A stretch of 64,000 nt of DNA, taken from Chryseobacterium indologenes (GTDB lineage: Bacteria; Bacteroidota; Bacteroidia; Flavobacteriales; Weeksellaceae). The stretch spans positions 1,736,001 to 1,800,000 of the forward strand of contig NZ_CP018786.1 in assembly GCF_002025665.1 (NCBI RefSeq), written 5' to 3'. Under the pieces are notes generated by a model. That model was not told the DNA's origin. It was given only the letters and a program-made list of their open reading frames with translations, and ran no database searches. Positions 1 to 8,032 of the stretch are shown piece by piece; position 1 is the stretch's first letter, and each line of letters starts with the position of its first letter. The translations under genes and the position numbers were made by a program.

Positions 1-259
1 GGTTTGTGATTATTTTGGAATCAAAAAAGAACAGCTGCTTTCAAAAACAAGAAAAAGAGAGATTGCATTACCAAGACAGCTTGCCATGTACTTCTCCAAA
101 GAATTTACCAATTCTACCTTTACTAAAATTGGTGAAGAAATGGGTGGAAAAGATCACTCTACAGTAATGTATGCTTGTGATACCATCAAGGACGTTTCTA
201 AAATTGATAAAGAAATCAAGAAATACGTAAAAGACCTTACTGAAAGAATCAAACAATAA
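1..259 (+). CDS. dnaA: Chromosomal replication initiator DnaA, C-terminal fragment (5' end outside window)
   Basis: Reading from base 2, the first 85 codons are open and end at TAA 257-259. They encode the DnaA domain IV DNA-binding helices. The family signature is visible as GGKDHSTVMYACDTI, containing the HST core that contacts the DnaA box. The protein binds DnaA boxes and opens the replication origin as an ATP-dependent oligomer; the AAA+ domain lies outside the window. The gene is followed by a hairpin terminator and then by a low-molecular-weight phosphatase gene. No DnaA box (TTATNCACA) is seen in the 100 bp downstream, so the origin is not placed here. Confidence 0.95.
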   Translation, partial: VCDYFGIKKEQLLSKTRKREIALPRQLAMYFSKEFTNSTFTKIGEEMGGKDHSTVMYACDTIKDVSKIDKEIKKYVKDLTERIKQ

Positions 260-282
260 TTAAGGTTGAGCTTACATAAATT

Positions 283-312
283 AAAATGAAGGATAGTTTT
301 ATTCTTCATTTT
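283..312 (+). terminator. Rho-independent terminator after dnaA
   Basis: AAAATGAAG (283-291) pairs with CTTCATTTT (304-312) around a 12-nt loop, and further Ts follow. It lies 24 bp after the dnaA stop. Confidence 0.7.
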
Positions 313-359
313 TTATTTAGTTTTGTCGTGAGAAAAGACTCTTTTTAAATACACGGGAT

Positions 360-809
360 ATGAAAATATTAATGGTTTGTCTGGGGAATATATGCAGAAG
401 CCCCTTGGCGGAAGGAATTATGAAAGCAAAACTACCGGAGCATTATACGGTGGATTCTGCCGGAACTATTTCAATGCATGAAGGTGAACATCCTGATAAA
501 AGAGCCATTAAAACGGCTGCTAATCATCATATTGATATATCCGGACAAAGATCAAGACCTATCACCAGAAGAGACTTTGAAACCTTTGATAAAATCTACT
601 GTATGGATATTGACGTATTGGAAGATGTAGTTTCTAAAACTAAAAATGAAGAAGAACGTCAGAAAGTATCTTTGTTTTTAGAAGTATTGGGAGACCACAA
701 AAATGCTGAGGTTCCGGATCCTTATTGGGGAGATATGAAAGATTTTGAAAAGGTTTTCCAGCTTTTGGATAAAGGATGCACTGCAATCAAAAACCAAATA
801 TCAAAATAA
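360..809 (+). CDS. Low-molecular-weight protein-tyrosine phosphatase
   Basis: The 149-residue cytoplasmic protein has the full LMW-PTP layout. The phosphate-binding loop C7-x5-R13-S14 (CLGNICRS) sits at the N-terminus and the general-acid loop DPYWGD has D120. The length matches the family (about 150-160 aa). The enzyme dephosphorylates phosphotyrosine, or acts as a small acid phosphatase, through a Cys-phosphate intermediate. A TAGTTTTG -7-like box at 318-325 may serve as its promoter, about 35 nt before ATG. The next gene starts 5 bp after the stop, so the two are probably co-transcribed. The substrate cannot be read from the sequence; no tyrosine kinase gene is nearby in the window. Confidence 0.93.
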   Translation: MKILMVCLGNICRSPLAEGIMKAKLPEHYTVDSAGTISMHEGEHPDKRAIKTAANHHIDISGQRSRPITRRDFETFDKIYCMDIDVLEDVVSKTKNEEERQKVSLFLEVLGDHKNAEVPDPYWGDMKDFEKVFQLLDKGCTAIKNQISK

Positions 810-814
810 TAATC

Positions 815-1315
815 ATGAAAAAACTGCTTTTACTGCTTTTGTTAAGCTTTAATTTTTCCTTTGCTCAAACCAAGGATGAAACTGAAATCCGCAAGGTAAT
901 GGATGATTTCATGGGATGTATCAAATCCAGAGATGAAGCCAGATATCTTTCTTTATTCCAGGAACCGGTGCTCTGGACTGGAATTTATAAAGACAGAACA
1001 CAGGCCAAACGTTTGGAGAAAAACCCTAAGGCAGATTATTACTTTGCAGATGATTATAAAGCTTTTATCAAGAGTTTTAAAGATGATAAATCTGAAGAAA
1101 AATTTGACAATATTAAGATTGTGGAAGATGGAGCAATAGCTTCTGCCAATTTCGATTACAGTTTTTGGTATGATGGTAAAATGGAAAACTGGGGAAAGGA
1201 GATCTGGACATTAATGAAGATCAATGGAACCTGGAAAATCACCTCCGTTACCTTTTCTATGGATTTGACAAAATACTTCCTTCAACCTACATTAAACGAA
1301 AGAACTAAAAAATAA
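815..1315 (+). CDS. Secreted NTF2/SnoaL-like protein of unknown function
   Basis: The ATG at 815 begins a clear signal peptide (MKKLLLLLLL, ending SFAQ) and is preferred to the in-frame ATG at 776, which lies inside the phosphatase gene. The 166-residue product has a DETEIRKVMDDFMGCIKSRD helix followed by beta-rich segments ending in WKITSVTFSMD. This is the usual cone-shaped NTF2-like fold of small secreted Bacteroidetes proteins. Its role is unknown; it could bind a ligand or act as a hydrolase-like enzyme. It sits between the phosphatase and an RsmI-like methyltransferase with gaps of 5 and 4 bp, so it belongs to the same operon. Confidence 0.75.
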   Translation: MKKLLLLLLLSFNFSFAQTKDETEIRKVMDDFMGCIKSRDEARYLSLFQEPVLWTGIYKDRTQAKRLEKNPKADYYFADDYKAFIKSFKDDKSEEKFDNIKIVEDGAIASANFDYSFWYDGKMENWGKEIWTLMKINGTWKITSVTFSMDLTKYFLQPTLNERTKK

Positions 1316-1319
1316 TACA

Positions 1320-2018
1320 ATGCTTTTTTTACTCCCTGCTTATTTATCTGAAAATACTTCTATCAATCATTTTTCGCCTGTTCTGAAGGATTATATCATG
1401 CAGACAGATTATTTCTTTGTGGAAAATGAGAAAACAGCGCGAAAGGTTGTGAAATTTTTTGCTCCTGAAAAAAAACAGGCCGATCTGAAGTTGTTCTTAT
1501 TGGATAAATACACTGAAAATGCAGATATCAAGGAAGCTCAGGAGCTGATGATGAAAGGGCAGGACTTTGGATTACTGTCGGAAGCCGGATTGCCTTGTAT
1601 TGCAGATCCCGGAAACCTGATTGTAAAATGGTGTCATGAGAAAAACATCAGAGTGATCCCAATTTCAGGGCCTTCATCCATTATTCTGGCTTTAATTTCC
1701 AGTGGTTTTAATGGTCAGGAATTTACTTTTCATGGTTATCTGCCAATTGATAAAGGAGAGAAAAAGAAACAGATTATGAATCTTGAGAGCCTTGTTCAGA
1801 AAACCGGATATTCACAGATTTTCATGGAAACTCCTTACAGAAATAACCAGCTTTTTGAAGATTTATGTAAGTTTTTATCGCCTAATACAAAACTTTGTAT
1901 TGCTGCCAATATCAACGATCCGGAATATGAATTCATCAAGACAAAAACCATAAAAGACTGGCAAAAACAAAAGCCGGAACTTCATAAAATTCCTGCAGTA
2001 TTTGTACTTGGGAAATAA
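1320..2018 (+). CDS. RsmI-like SAM-dependent methyltransferase (tetrapyrrole methylase fold)
   Basis: The 232-residue protein belongs to the SAM-dependent methyltransferase family that includes RsmI, the 16S rRNA C1402 2'-O-methyltransferase. Visible landmarks are GLLSEAGLPCIADPG (about 80-95), the PISGPSSIILALISSGF segment (about 112-128) and FMETPYRNN (about 154-162). It lacks the first glycine-rich strand TPIGN of classical RsmI and starts instead with LLPAYLSENT. It is therefore the shorter Bacteroidetes paralogue, and its exact substrate is inferred only by family. It ends the phosphatase operon and is followed by a terminator at 2068-2088. Confidence 0.85.
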   Translation: MLFLLPAYLSENTSINHFSPVLKDYIMQTDYFFVENEKTARKVVKFFAPEKKQADLKLFLLDKYTENADIKEAQELMMKGQDFGLLSEAGLPCIADPGNLIVKWCHEKNIRVIPISGPSSIILALISSGFNGQEFTFHGYLPIDKGEKKKQIMNLESLVQKTGYSQIFMETPYRNNQLFEDLCKFLSPNTKLCIAANINDPEYEFIKTKTIKDWQKQKPELHKIPAVFVLGK

Positions 2019-2067
2019 ATATGATTCCTTTTGAAGATAATTTTAGGATTTTTAAAATTTACTGGCT

Positions 2068-2094
2068 GAGAGAATGATCAATTCTCTCATTTTT
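2068..2094 (+). terminator. Rho-independent terminator after the methyltransferase
   Basis: GAGAGAAT (2068-2075) and ATTCTCTC (2081-2088) form a perfect 8-bp stem with a GATCA loop, followed by a run of Ts. Confidence 0.85.
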
Positions 2095-2473
2095 TTTAGT
2101 AATTGCATACAAATCATATAATTGTCAGTGTTTTGTATTTCATTGTCCCTCTATGCTCTATTTAATATTGATTCATATGAAAAATATTTCAACAAAATGT
2201 GATTAATTGTTTAATTTTTTGTACTTTTATATTTTGACATGTTGTAATTATATGTTAATAATATGTTATGAATTATTATTTTATGTTTTAATTTGAAGTA
2301 TTGGCTAATTTGTGTTATTTAATTCGGTTTTTATTGAAAATTTTATAATTTAAATTATTTAATGAATTTAAACTAATAGCTCTTTCATTTCTTTAGTTAT
2401 CTGGAGTGCAATGGTTTGAAAAATTAGCTTTTAGAAAATTGATCTTATAAAATCAACACCAAAATATTAAAAT
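2095..2473. other. Long AT-rich intergenic region upstream of the LPMO gene
   Basis: About 380 bp, very AT-rich, with no open reading frame of note and no hairpin other than the terminator just before it. It probably contains the promoter of the LPMO gene, but no clean TAnnTTTG box can be pointed to with confidence. Confidence 0.5.
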
Positions 2474-4276
2474 ATGATGACACGTAAATTTTTTCTTCCG
2501 GTATTGCTGATGATGGCGATACTGGTACCTTCTCTAATTCATTTATCTGCACATGGATATGTAATGAGCCCTGCCTCAAGAGGCTATCAGGGAAGTCTGG
2601 ATAAGGCTACCCTCGGTTATTCTGCAGCATTTAGCATCTATGGATCTATCATTAATGAACCTGGATCCCTGGAAGCCCCAAAAGGCTTTCCTGCATTAGG
2701 GCCGGCAGACGGAAAGATTGCTTCTGCTAACGGAAGTATAGGGGGAGACACCACATTGGATATCCAAACTGCTGACCGATGGAAGAAAACCAATATCACC
2801 ACCGGAGTGAACGCTTTTATCTGGAAATATCTGGCTTACCATGCCACTGCGAAATGGCATTATTATATGACAAAGCAGGGCTGGAATCCCAATCAGCCGC
2901 TTTCCCGTCAGGATCTTGAACTTATAGGTACAATTACGCATAATGGAACACCACCACAGGACAATGTTTCTCATCAGATTACAGTTCCTGCTAACCGTAC
3001 TGGTTATCATATTATTTTAGCGGTCTGGGATGTTGCAGATACCACCAATGCATTCTATAATGTAATTGATGTTAACGTCACCTCCGGAACAGGAGTTTCT
3101 GCACCCGCTACTCCAACAGGATTAACACAAGTAGGAGTAACAAGCTCTTCTGCTAAAATAAGCTGGAATCCACAATCAGATGCAGTATCCTATAACGTTT
3201 TTCGTAATGGTCAAAATATTCAGCAGGTAAGTACACCTACTTTTCAGGATATGGGCTTAGCTGCCAATACAATTTACACCTATGAAATACAGGCGAAAGG
3301 TTCTTCAGGGCTCACATCAGGAAAAAGCGCGCCACTCAATGTAAAAACGAATAGTGAAGGCGCTCTCGAAAAACCTACAGCACCATCAAACCTCCACTCA
3401 ATGGAAGTTACTGAAAATTCAGTTTCATTGATGTGGATGGCTTCTACTCATTCGCAGGGAATCAAGAATTATCAAATCTTTGAAAATGGAATCAAGGTAG
3501 GAGAGACTGTGCAAACAAGCTTTTTACGAACAGGATTAGCACAAGATACAGAATATCGGTACATTGTTAAATCGGTTGCCGTGAACGATCAGTTATCTGA
3601 TGCCAGCAATGAATTAAAAATCAGAACTAAGAAAGTGATACCAGGAAATGGTCAATCCTATTGTGGAGCAGAGCAATATAATGCTGCTAATGCATATCCT
3701 ACCGCAGGAGTGAAAGTTTTCTACTCTTGTAAGATCTGGAAAAACAAATGGTATGCGAATCCGGGAGAACTACCAGGAATCAATATGGTATGGGAAGAAG
3801 TAAGTACTTGTACCGAAGGCCCTGGTTGTGAATCCAGCGGTCCGGTTACGTATTGTGGCGCTCAGGAATATAATATGTCAAAAACGTATCCAACAACAGG
3901 AACAAAGGTTTTCCATGCCTGCAAAATCTGGGAAAACAAATGGTATGCAAATCCGGGAGAAGCACCGGGAAGTAACGCTGTCTGGAAAGTGATAAGTGAC
4001 TGTAATGAAGGGCAAAGTTGCAAAACATCGTCTTTTGCTAACAAAGAGAATGATCTTTCAATTATTGTATCGGAATATATGATCAATTTTGCACCAGAAA
4101 CTTATTATGGTAAAATAAGCAGAGTAGATGTCATCACCCCTCAAGGACTTCAGATCATAACTTTCATGAATCCGGGGCATAATAATATGAATATAAGTCG
4201 ACTTCAGTCTGGAATCTATTTTTTAAAGATTCAGTATAAAGATGGAAGCAGTATTACCAAATCCATAAGAAAGTAA
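2474..4276 (+). CDS. Secreted AA10 lytic polysaccharide monooxygenase with two FnIII, two CBM and a T9SS tail
   Basis: This 600-residue modular exoenzyme cleaves crystalline chitin or cellulose oxidatively using a copper ion. The signal peptide ends LSA, so cleavage leaves H27 (HGYVMSP) as the N-terminal half of the copper histidine brace. H123 in AYHATAKW supplies the second half and the conserved F194 lies in TNAFYNVIDV. Two fibronectin type III domains follow (about 211-292 and 301-386). Then come two near-identical modules of about 55 residues, each with YCGA-x-x-YN, YPT-x-G-x-KVF and CKIW-x-NKWYANPGE, resembling CBM5/12 chitin-binding modules. The last 80 residues resemble a type A T9SS sorting domain (SGIYFLKIQYKDG), indicating export by the gliding/T9SS machinery. 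Chitin is the more likely substrate given the CBM type; this is inferred. Confidence 0.92.
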   Translation: MMTRKFFLPVLLMMAILVPSLIHLSAHGYVMSPASRGYQGSLDKATLGYSAAFSIYGSIINEPGSLEAPKGFPALGPADGKIASANGSIGGDTTLDIQTADRWKKTNITTGVNAFIWKYLAYHATAKWHYYMTKQGWNPNQPLSRQDLELIGTITHNGTPPQDNVSHQITVPANRTGYHIILAVWDVADTTNAFYNVIDVNVTSGTGVSAPATPTGLTQVGVTSSSAKISWNPQSDAVSYNVFRNGQNIQQVSTPTFQDMGLAANTIYTYEIQAKGSSGLTSGKSAPLNVKTNSEGALEKPTAPSNLHSMEVTENSVSLMWMASTHSQGIKNYQIFENGIKVGETVQTSFLRTGLAQDTEYRYIVKSVAVNDQLSDASNELKIRTKKVIPGNGQSYCGAEQYNAANAYPTAGVKVFYSCKIWKNKWYANPGELPGINMVWEEVSTCTEGPGCESSGPVTYCGAQEYNMSKTYPTTGTKVFHACKIWENKWYANPGEAPGSNAVWKVISDCNEGQSCKTSSFANKENDLSIIVSEYMINFAPETYYGKISRVDVITPQGLQIITFMNPGHNNMNISRLQSGIYFLKIQYKDGSSITKSIRK

Positions 4277-4376
4277 TTTTTTTAAAATATTTAACAGCTC
4301 TTAACAAGACTATTGCATTGTTATTGATTTTAAACAAGTACTGGAAACAGTATAAATTGTTGATAATGCAGTGAAA

Positions 4377-4406
4377 ATCCGGGCATCGCAGATGCCCGGA
4401 TTTTTT
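4377..4406. terminator. Terminator hairpin between the convergent LPMO and DUF4349 genes
   Basis: ATCCGGGCATC (4377-4387) and GATGCCCGGAT (4391-4401) make an 11-bp perfect stem with a GCA loop. A T-run follows on the plus strand and an A-run precedes it, so it can stop transcription from both sides. Confidence 0.9.
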
Positions 4407-4411
4407 ATTAT

Positions 4412-5305
4412 TTAATTCTGATTTTTCTTTTTTGATTTCCATTTTCTCCAAAGCAAAATAATAACAGGAATAAGTAAAAAGAAGGGCCATAACGAAACCA
4501 TTCCCAGCAGAAAACCTACAAAACTGTTCCACCCTTCTGTCAGAGAATCTATAAAGCGGCTTCCGAAACCAATTTTGGAAGTGGTTGAGCTTCTTACTTT
4601 CTCTTTATATAAGTTTAAATTCAAAGTACTGTAATTCACACGGTCATCAATAAAACGTAGGCTACCTTCAGCAATGTCAATCTCATCTTCCAATTCGCGG
4701 ATATTTTCCTGAATTTCCAACATATCTTTTGTGGTAGCAGCCTTTTTAAGCATTTCACGGTATTTTTCAAGATATATCTTTTTGTTGGCCAGCTTTATCG
4801 CTATATCAGTATATTCTTCAGTTACATCATTGGATGAAATATTTTTAGACAGAACAGTTCCTACACCGTCTGAAAAGGAATTGATCAGTGCATCAAAATT
4901 TTTATGAGGCACACGGATGATCAGAGTAAGATTATCATCCATATCCGTATTTTGAAATTCTTCTTTCTGGATATAGGCATTGTTTTTCTTAATGATTTCA
5001 TTGACCTGGTTCTGCGTTTTTTTAATATCACCCACCTGAATCTTCATATCTCCGTTTTTGATGATTTTTTTGGAAATTGTATCTGTTTTCTTTGGAGTGT
5101 AAACACCTTTGTTGATCCCATTTTCATCGGAGACTAGCTTTTCGGAAACAGAAAGTGATGGAGGTATGGGGGCGGAGGCTGCAGAAGGTACTTTATCTTC
5201 GGTTATAACTTCCATCAGATCGGCTTTTACCTCGTGTTTTTCACCACCTGATTGGCTGCAATTGATCAGAATAAGACCTGACATTAGGAAAATAATTTTT
5301 TTCAT
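4412..5305 (-). CDS. DUF4349 domain lipoprotein
   Basis: The 297-residue protein begins with a lipoprotein signal peptide whose lipobox is LINC, giving Cys16 as the lipidated residue. After a variable linker rich in Ser/Pro, residues of about 80-265 form the DUF4349 domain: a strand pair (KIIKNGDMKIQVGD), a long coiled-coil segment (ATTKDMLEIQENIRELEDEI) and RVNYSTLNLNLYKEK. A transmembrane helix (LLGMVSLWPFFLLIPVIILL) lies just before a Lys-rich cytoplasmic end. Function is unknown; the family is envelope-associated. It is convergent with the LPMO gene and shares its terminator. Confidence 0.88.
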   Translation of the reverse strand: MKKIIFLMSGLILINCSQSGGEKHEVKADLMEVITEDKVPSAASAPIPPSLSVSEKLVSDENGINKGVYTPKKTDTISKKIIKNGDMKIQVGDIKKTQNQVNEIIKKNNAYIQKEEFQNTDMDDNLTLIIRVPHKNFDALINSFSDGVGTVLSKNISSNDVTEEYTDIAIKLANKKIYLEKYREMLKKAATTKDMLEIQENIRELEDEIDIAEGSLRFIDDRVNYSTLNLNLYKEKVRSSTTSKIGFGSRFIDSLTEGWNSFVGFLLGMVSLWPFFLLIPVIILLWRKWKSKKKNQN

Positions 5306-5485
5306 AGGTTAGTTAGTTTTTTATGGGTATGATCAAAAAGTGTGCACAAAAATGATTATTTATAAGATTGGTTAAAAAATTAAAATGAAAGAAAAATTTA
5401 ATATAAAATCAGTAAATAGAAGAAATAGCTGGGAAACCGGCTTGAAAAATTACTTAAACTGATAAATTATTTCTATTTTTAATTC

Positions 5486-6553
5486 ATGAAAAAAAGTCTT
5501 TTAGCATTAGTGTTTTCTCCATTTCTGATGTATGCCCAGGAAGTTCCAAAACTTACAGACGAAATGGCCATGAAATTGTCCGATAAGCCTCTTCACTGTA
5601 TCAATCAGGAATATCCAAATAAAACAGCTCATATTATCAATAATGCTGGCGAAGTTCCTTTGACTCCCAAAGATCTTCACCCTAGTTTTTATGGGTGTTT
5701 CGACTGGCATAGCTCTGTTCACGGACATTGGATGCTGACAAGACTTTTAAAAACAAAACCTAATCTCTCCAATGCCAAAGAGATTGAAAAAATTCTGGAT
5801 GAATCATTTCAAAAGGAAAAACTTCAGACAGAAGCAGATTACTTTACAAAATATCAGCTGACAGGAACTTTTGAAAGAACCTATGGCTGGGCGTGGATCT
5901 TAAAACTGGATGAAGAACTCACGACCTGGGATCATCCAAAAGCTAAAATATGGCATGAAAACCTGAAACCGCTCACGGATCAGATTCTGAAGTCATGGAA
6001 GACCTATCTTCCAAAACAAACCTATCCCAACAGAACCGGAGTTCATCCTAATACGGCATTTGCAATGGCATTTGCCATAGATTGGGCAAGAGCCAATAAA
6101 GATAAAGTGTTTGAAAATCAGTTGATGGAAAAGGCAAAATACTTTTTCTTAAAAGATCAGAAAACACCAGCTTATCTGGAGCCGGACGGTTCGGATTTCT
6201 TTTCGCCAAGTCTGGAAATTGCAGATCTGATGCGAAGAGTTCTTCCTCAAAAAGAATTTGTACAGTGGCTGAATGCTTTTTACGAAAAAAAAAGCCTGGA
6301 GAATGTTGAAAAAATTCCGGTAGTAAGTGATCTTAGCGATTATCAGACGGTTCACCTGGTAGGATTGTCTTTTTCCAAAGCATGGTGTATGAAAGGAATT
6401 TCAAGTGCACTTCCTGCCAATCATCCCCTGAAAAAGGATTTCAGAAAAACTGCAGACGTATTTCTTACCAATGGGCTGCCTTTGCTTTTCCAGGGAAATT
6501 ATGGAGGAGACCACTGGCTGGCAAGTTTTGCTGTATATGCTCTGGAAGATTAA
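5486..6553 (+). CDS. DUF2891 family secreted protein
   Basis: The 355-residue protein has a short signal peptide (MKKSLLALVFSPFLMYAQ) and then the DUF2891 domain. The landmarks are HPSFYGCFDWHSSVHGHWML (about 65-84), TGTFERTYGWAWILKL, RTGVHPNTAFAM and a closing GGDHWLASFAVYAL. These Trp- and His-rich stretches suggest an alpha/alpha toroid related to glycosidase-like hydrolases, but no activity is established for the family as far as I know. Its stop overlaps the stop of the convergent Mpo1-like gene by 4 bp, with no terminator between them. Confidence 0.88.
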   Translation: MKKSLLALVFSPFLMYAQEVPKLTDEMAMKLSDKPLHCINQEYPNKTAHIINNAGEVPLTPKDLHPSFYGCFDWHSSVHGHWMLTRLLKTKPNLSNAKEIEKILDESFQKEKLQTEADYFTKYQLTGTFERTYGWAWILKLDEELTTWDHPKAKIWHENLKPLTDQILKSWKTYLPKQTYPNRTGVHPNTAFAMAFAIDWARANKDKVFENQLMEKAKYFFLKDQKTPAYLEPDGSDFFSPSLEIADLMRRVLPQKEFVQWLNAFYEKKSLENVEKIPVVSDLSDYQTVHLVGLSFSKAWCMKGISSALPANHPLKKDFRKTADVFLTNGLPLLFQGNYGGDHWLASFAVYALED

Positions 6554-7023
6554 TATTTGATTCCTGTTTTTTTCAGAATAAAGCCTAAAAGCCAGATCGG
6601 TCCTATCAGAAGAAACTGCAGATCTTTGAGGAAAGTGGGCTTTTTCCCTTCAATTTTATGACCTATAAACTGAAAAATCCAGGTGATAATAAATACACTA
6701 AGGTAAACCATCCATGACTGTCTTCCAACATTAATATTGGTCAGATAGATAAAATGCTCCATAATGAGCATTATTACAATCATCACAATAGCGATCCGAA
6801 AAGACAGTCTTATATAGAACAGCGTGATCAGAATAATTGCAATAATACTTATGATGCTGGCACATCCGAAGTAGGAAGCGCAGAAATGAGGGGAAGGAAT
6901 CAGGGATGCAAAACCTAGGATTGTCCAGAAAATTAAGGGTACGCAAATCCAGTGAATAAACTTGTTGGTCGCATTTCTGTGACTTTTACTGTATTCGGCA
7001 AATAATAAATCGACCTTTCTCAT
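6550..7023 (-). CDS. Mpo1-like (DUF962) membrane protein
   Basis: The 157-residue protein starts RKVDLLFAEYSKSHRNATNKFIHWICVPLI, the N-terminal signature of the DUF962/YGL010w (Mpo1) family with its conserved H-x-x-x-N/H pattern. At least four hydrophobic helices follow. In yeast Mpo1 is a dioxygenase that alpha-oxidises 2-hydroxy fatty acids using His-coordinated iron; the bacterial role is inferred only from family membership. The gene overlaps DUF2891 tail-to-tail by 4 bp and diverges from the AraC regulator at 7098, leaving 74 bp for both promoters. Confidence 0.85.
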   Translation of the reverse strand: MRKVDLLFAEYSKSHRNATNKFIHWICVPLIFWTILGFASLIPSPHFCASYFGCASIISIIAIILITLFYIRLSFRIAIVMIVIMLIMEHFIYLTNINVGRQSWMVYLSVFIITWIFQFIGHKIEGKKPTFLKDLQFLLIGPIWLLGFILKKTGIKY

Positions 7024-7061
7024 GCTGATGGAAAATTGGATTCCTGCTAAAATAATAAAAT

Positions 7062-7093
7062 TTTGTAATCACTGGTAAGATTGCTTACATTTG
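7062..7093 (+). promoter_or_regulatory. Bacteroidetes-type promoter of the AraC regulator
   Basis: TTTG (7062-7065), a 20-nt spacer and TACATTTG (7086-7093) fit the -33/-7 consensus. The box ends 4 nt before ATG 7098, so the transcript would be nearly or fully leaderless. Confidence 0.7.
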
Positions 7094-7097
7094 TCTT

Positions 7098-7943
7098 ATG
7101 TCTGCCCTGGAAAAATTTGGCGTTGATATTTTTACCGAACATAATATTTTCGAGCGAATAGCTGTGGGTAAACCGTTTCGTCCCGAAAATCCTGCATTTA
7201 TTTTTATTAAATCCGGCACCATAAAACTTCGTCAGCATTTCAGTGATCTGGAAGTTTCTGCTAATATGTTTATGGTAACCGATCCGCAAACTATCTATGA
7301 AGTGGTAGGAGTTACTGATGATTTTCAGTCGAGGATGGTTTCTTATAAAAGAGGATTTATTTCTGCTTTATCATTAAAATTTAATCGTTTGATTACTTAT
7401 CGTTATTTCAGGCAGCAGATGAATAAAGGAGTTCCTTTTCCAGAGGACGAAATGGAAGTGGTCTGGAAAAGCGTCAATTTCCTGAAATATATCCTGGATT
7501 CTGATACGGAAATGCTTTACAAGAAAGAAATGGTGGAGCATCTTTTCTCTGTATTTTGCTATCAGATGGCAGGAATCATTTCCAAGGAAGATAACAGTTC
7601 TATGAATCAGATGTCCAGACAGGAAGAAATTGTATTTGTATTTCTTACTGATCTTTCGGAATATCATCTTACGGAAAGGACTGTTGAGTTTTATGCCGAA
7701 CGGCAATCAATTACAACCAGACATCTTTCCGCAGTAGTGAAGACCATTACAGGAAAGTCTGCAAGCCAAATCATCGCTTTAATTGTGATCAATGAGGCGA
7801 AGGTACTCTTAAACTCTTCCAGTAAACCGGTTTCAGAAATTTCTTCTATTCTCGGATTTAGCGATCAATACTCATTTTCTCACTTTTTTAAGAAGCATCT
7901 GGAGGTGAGTCCTACACAGTACAGACATCAGTTTGAAAACTAA
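7098..7943 (+). CDS. AraC family transcriptional regulator
   Basis: The 281-residue protein has an N-terminal cupin-like sensing half (about 1-170) and a C-terminal AraC double helix-turn-helix (about 185-278). The second HTH shows KPVSEISSILGFSDQYSFSH followed by FFKKHLEVSPTQYR, the classical AraC signature. It probably controls the tripartite efflux operon that starts 90 bp downstream, because this regulator-plus-efflux order is common in Bacteroidetes; the inducer is not evident. Its promoter lies so close to ATG that the mRNA is probably leaderless. Confidence 0.92.
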   Translation: MSALEKFGVDIFTEHNIFERIAVGKPFRPENPAFIFIKSGTIKLRQHFSDLEVSANMFMVTDPQTIYEVVGVTDDFQSRMVSYKRGFISALSLKFNRLITYRYFRQQMNKGVPFPEDEMEVVWKSVNFLKYILDSDTEMLYKKEMVEHLFSVFCYQMAGIISKEDNSSMNQMSRQEEIVFVFLTDLSEYHLTERTVEFYAERQSITTRHLSAVVKTITGKSASQIIALIVINEAKVLLNSSSKPVSEISSILGFSDQYSFSHFFKKHLEVSPTQYRHQFEN

Positions 7944-7981
7944 AATCTTACATTTGAACATCTTTTTCCAAAAATCAAACA

Positions 7982-8012
7982 TTTGATTGATTTTGTTGTT
8001 GACCTAACTTTG
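7982..8012 (+). promoter_or_regulatory. Promoter of the tripartite efflux operon
   Basis: TTTG (7982-7985), a 19-nt spacer and TAACTTTG (8005-8012) match the Bacteroidetes consensus, with ATG 8033 about 20 nt downstream. It lies in the gap after the AraC gene. Confidence 0.7.
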
Positions 8013-8032
8013 CATCTGTAAAACAAGGTAAA

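Noticed and set aside
260..359. Replication origin next to dnaA
   Set aside because: No TTATNCACA-type DnaA boxes were seen in the short dnaA 3' gap. The origin is not placed here.
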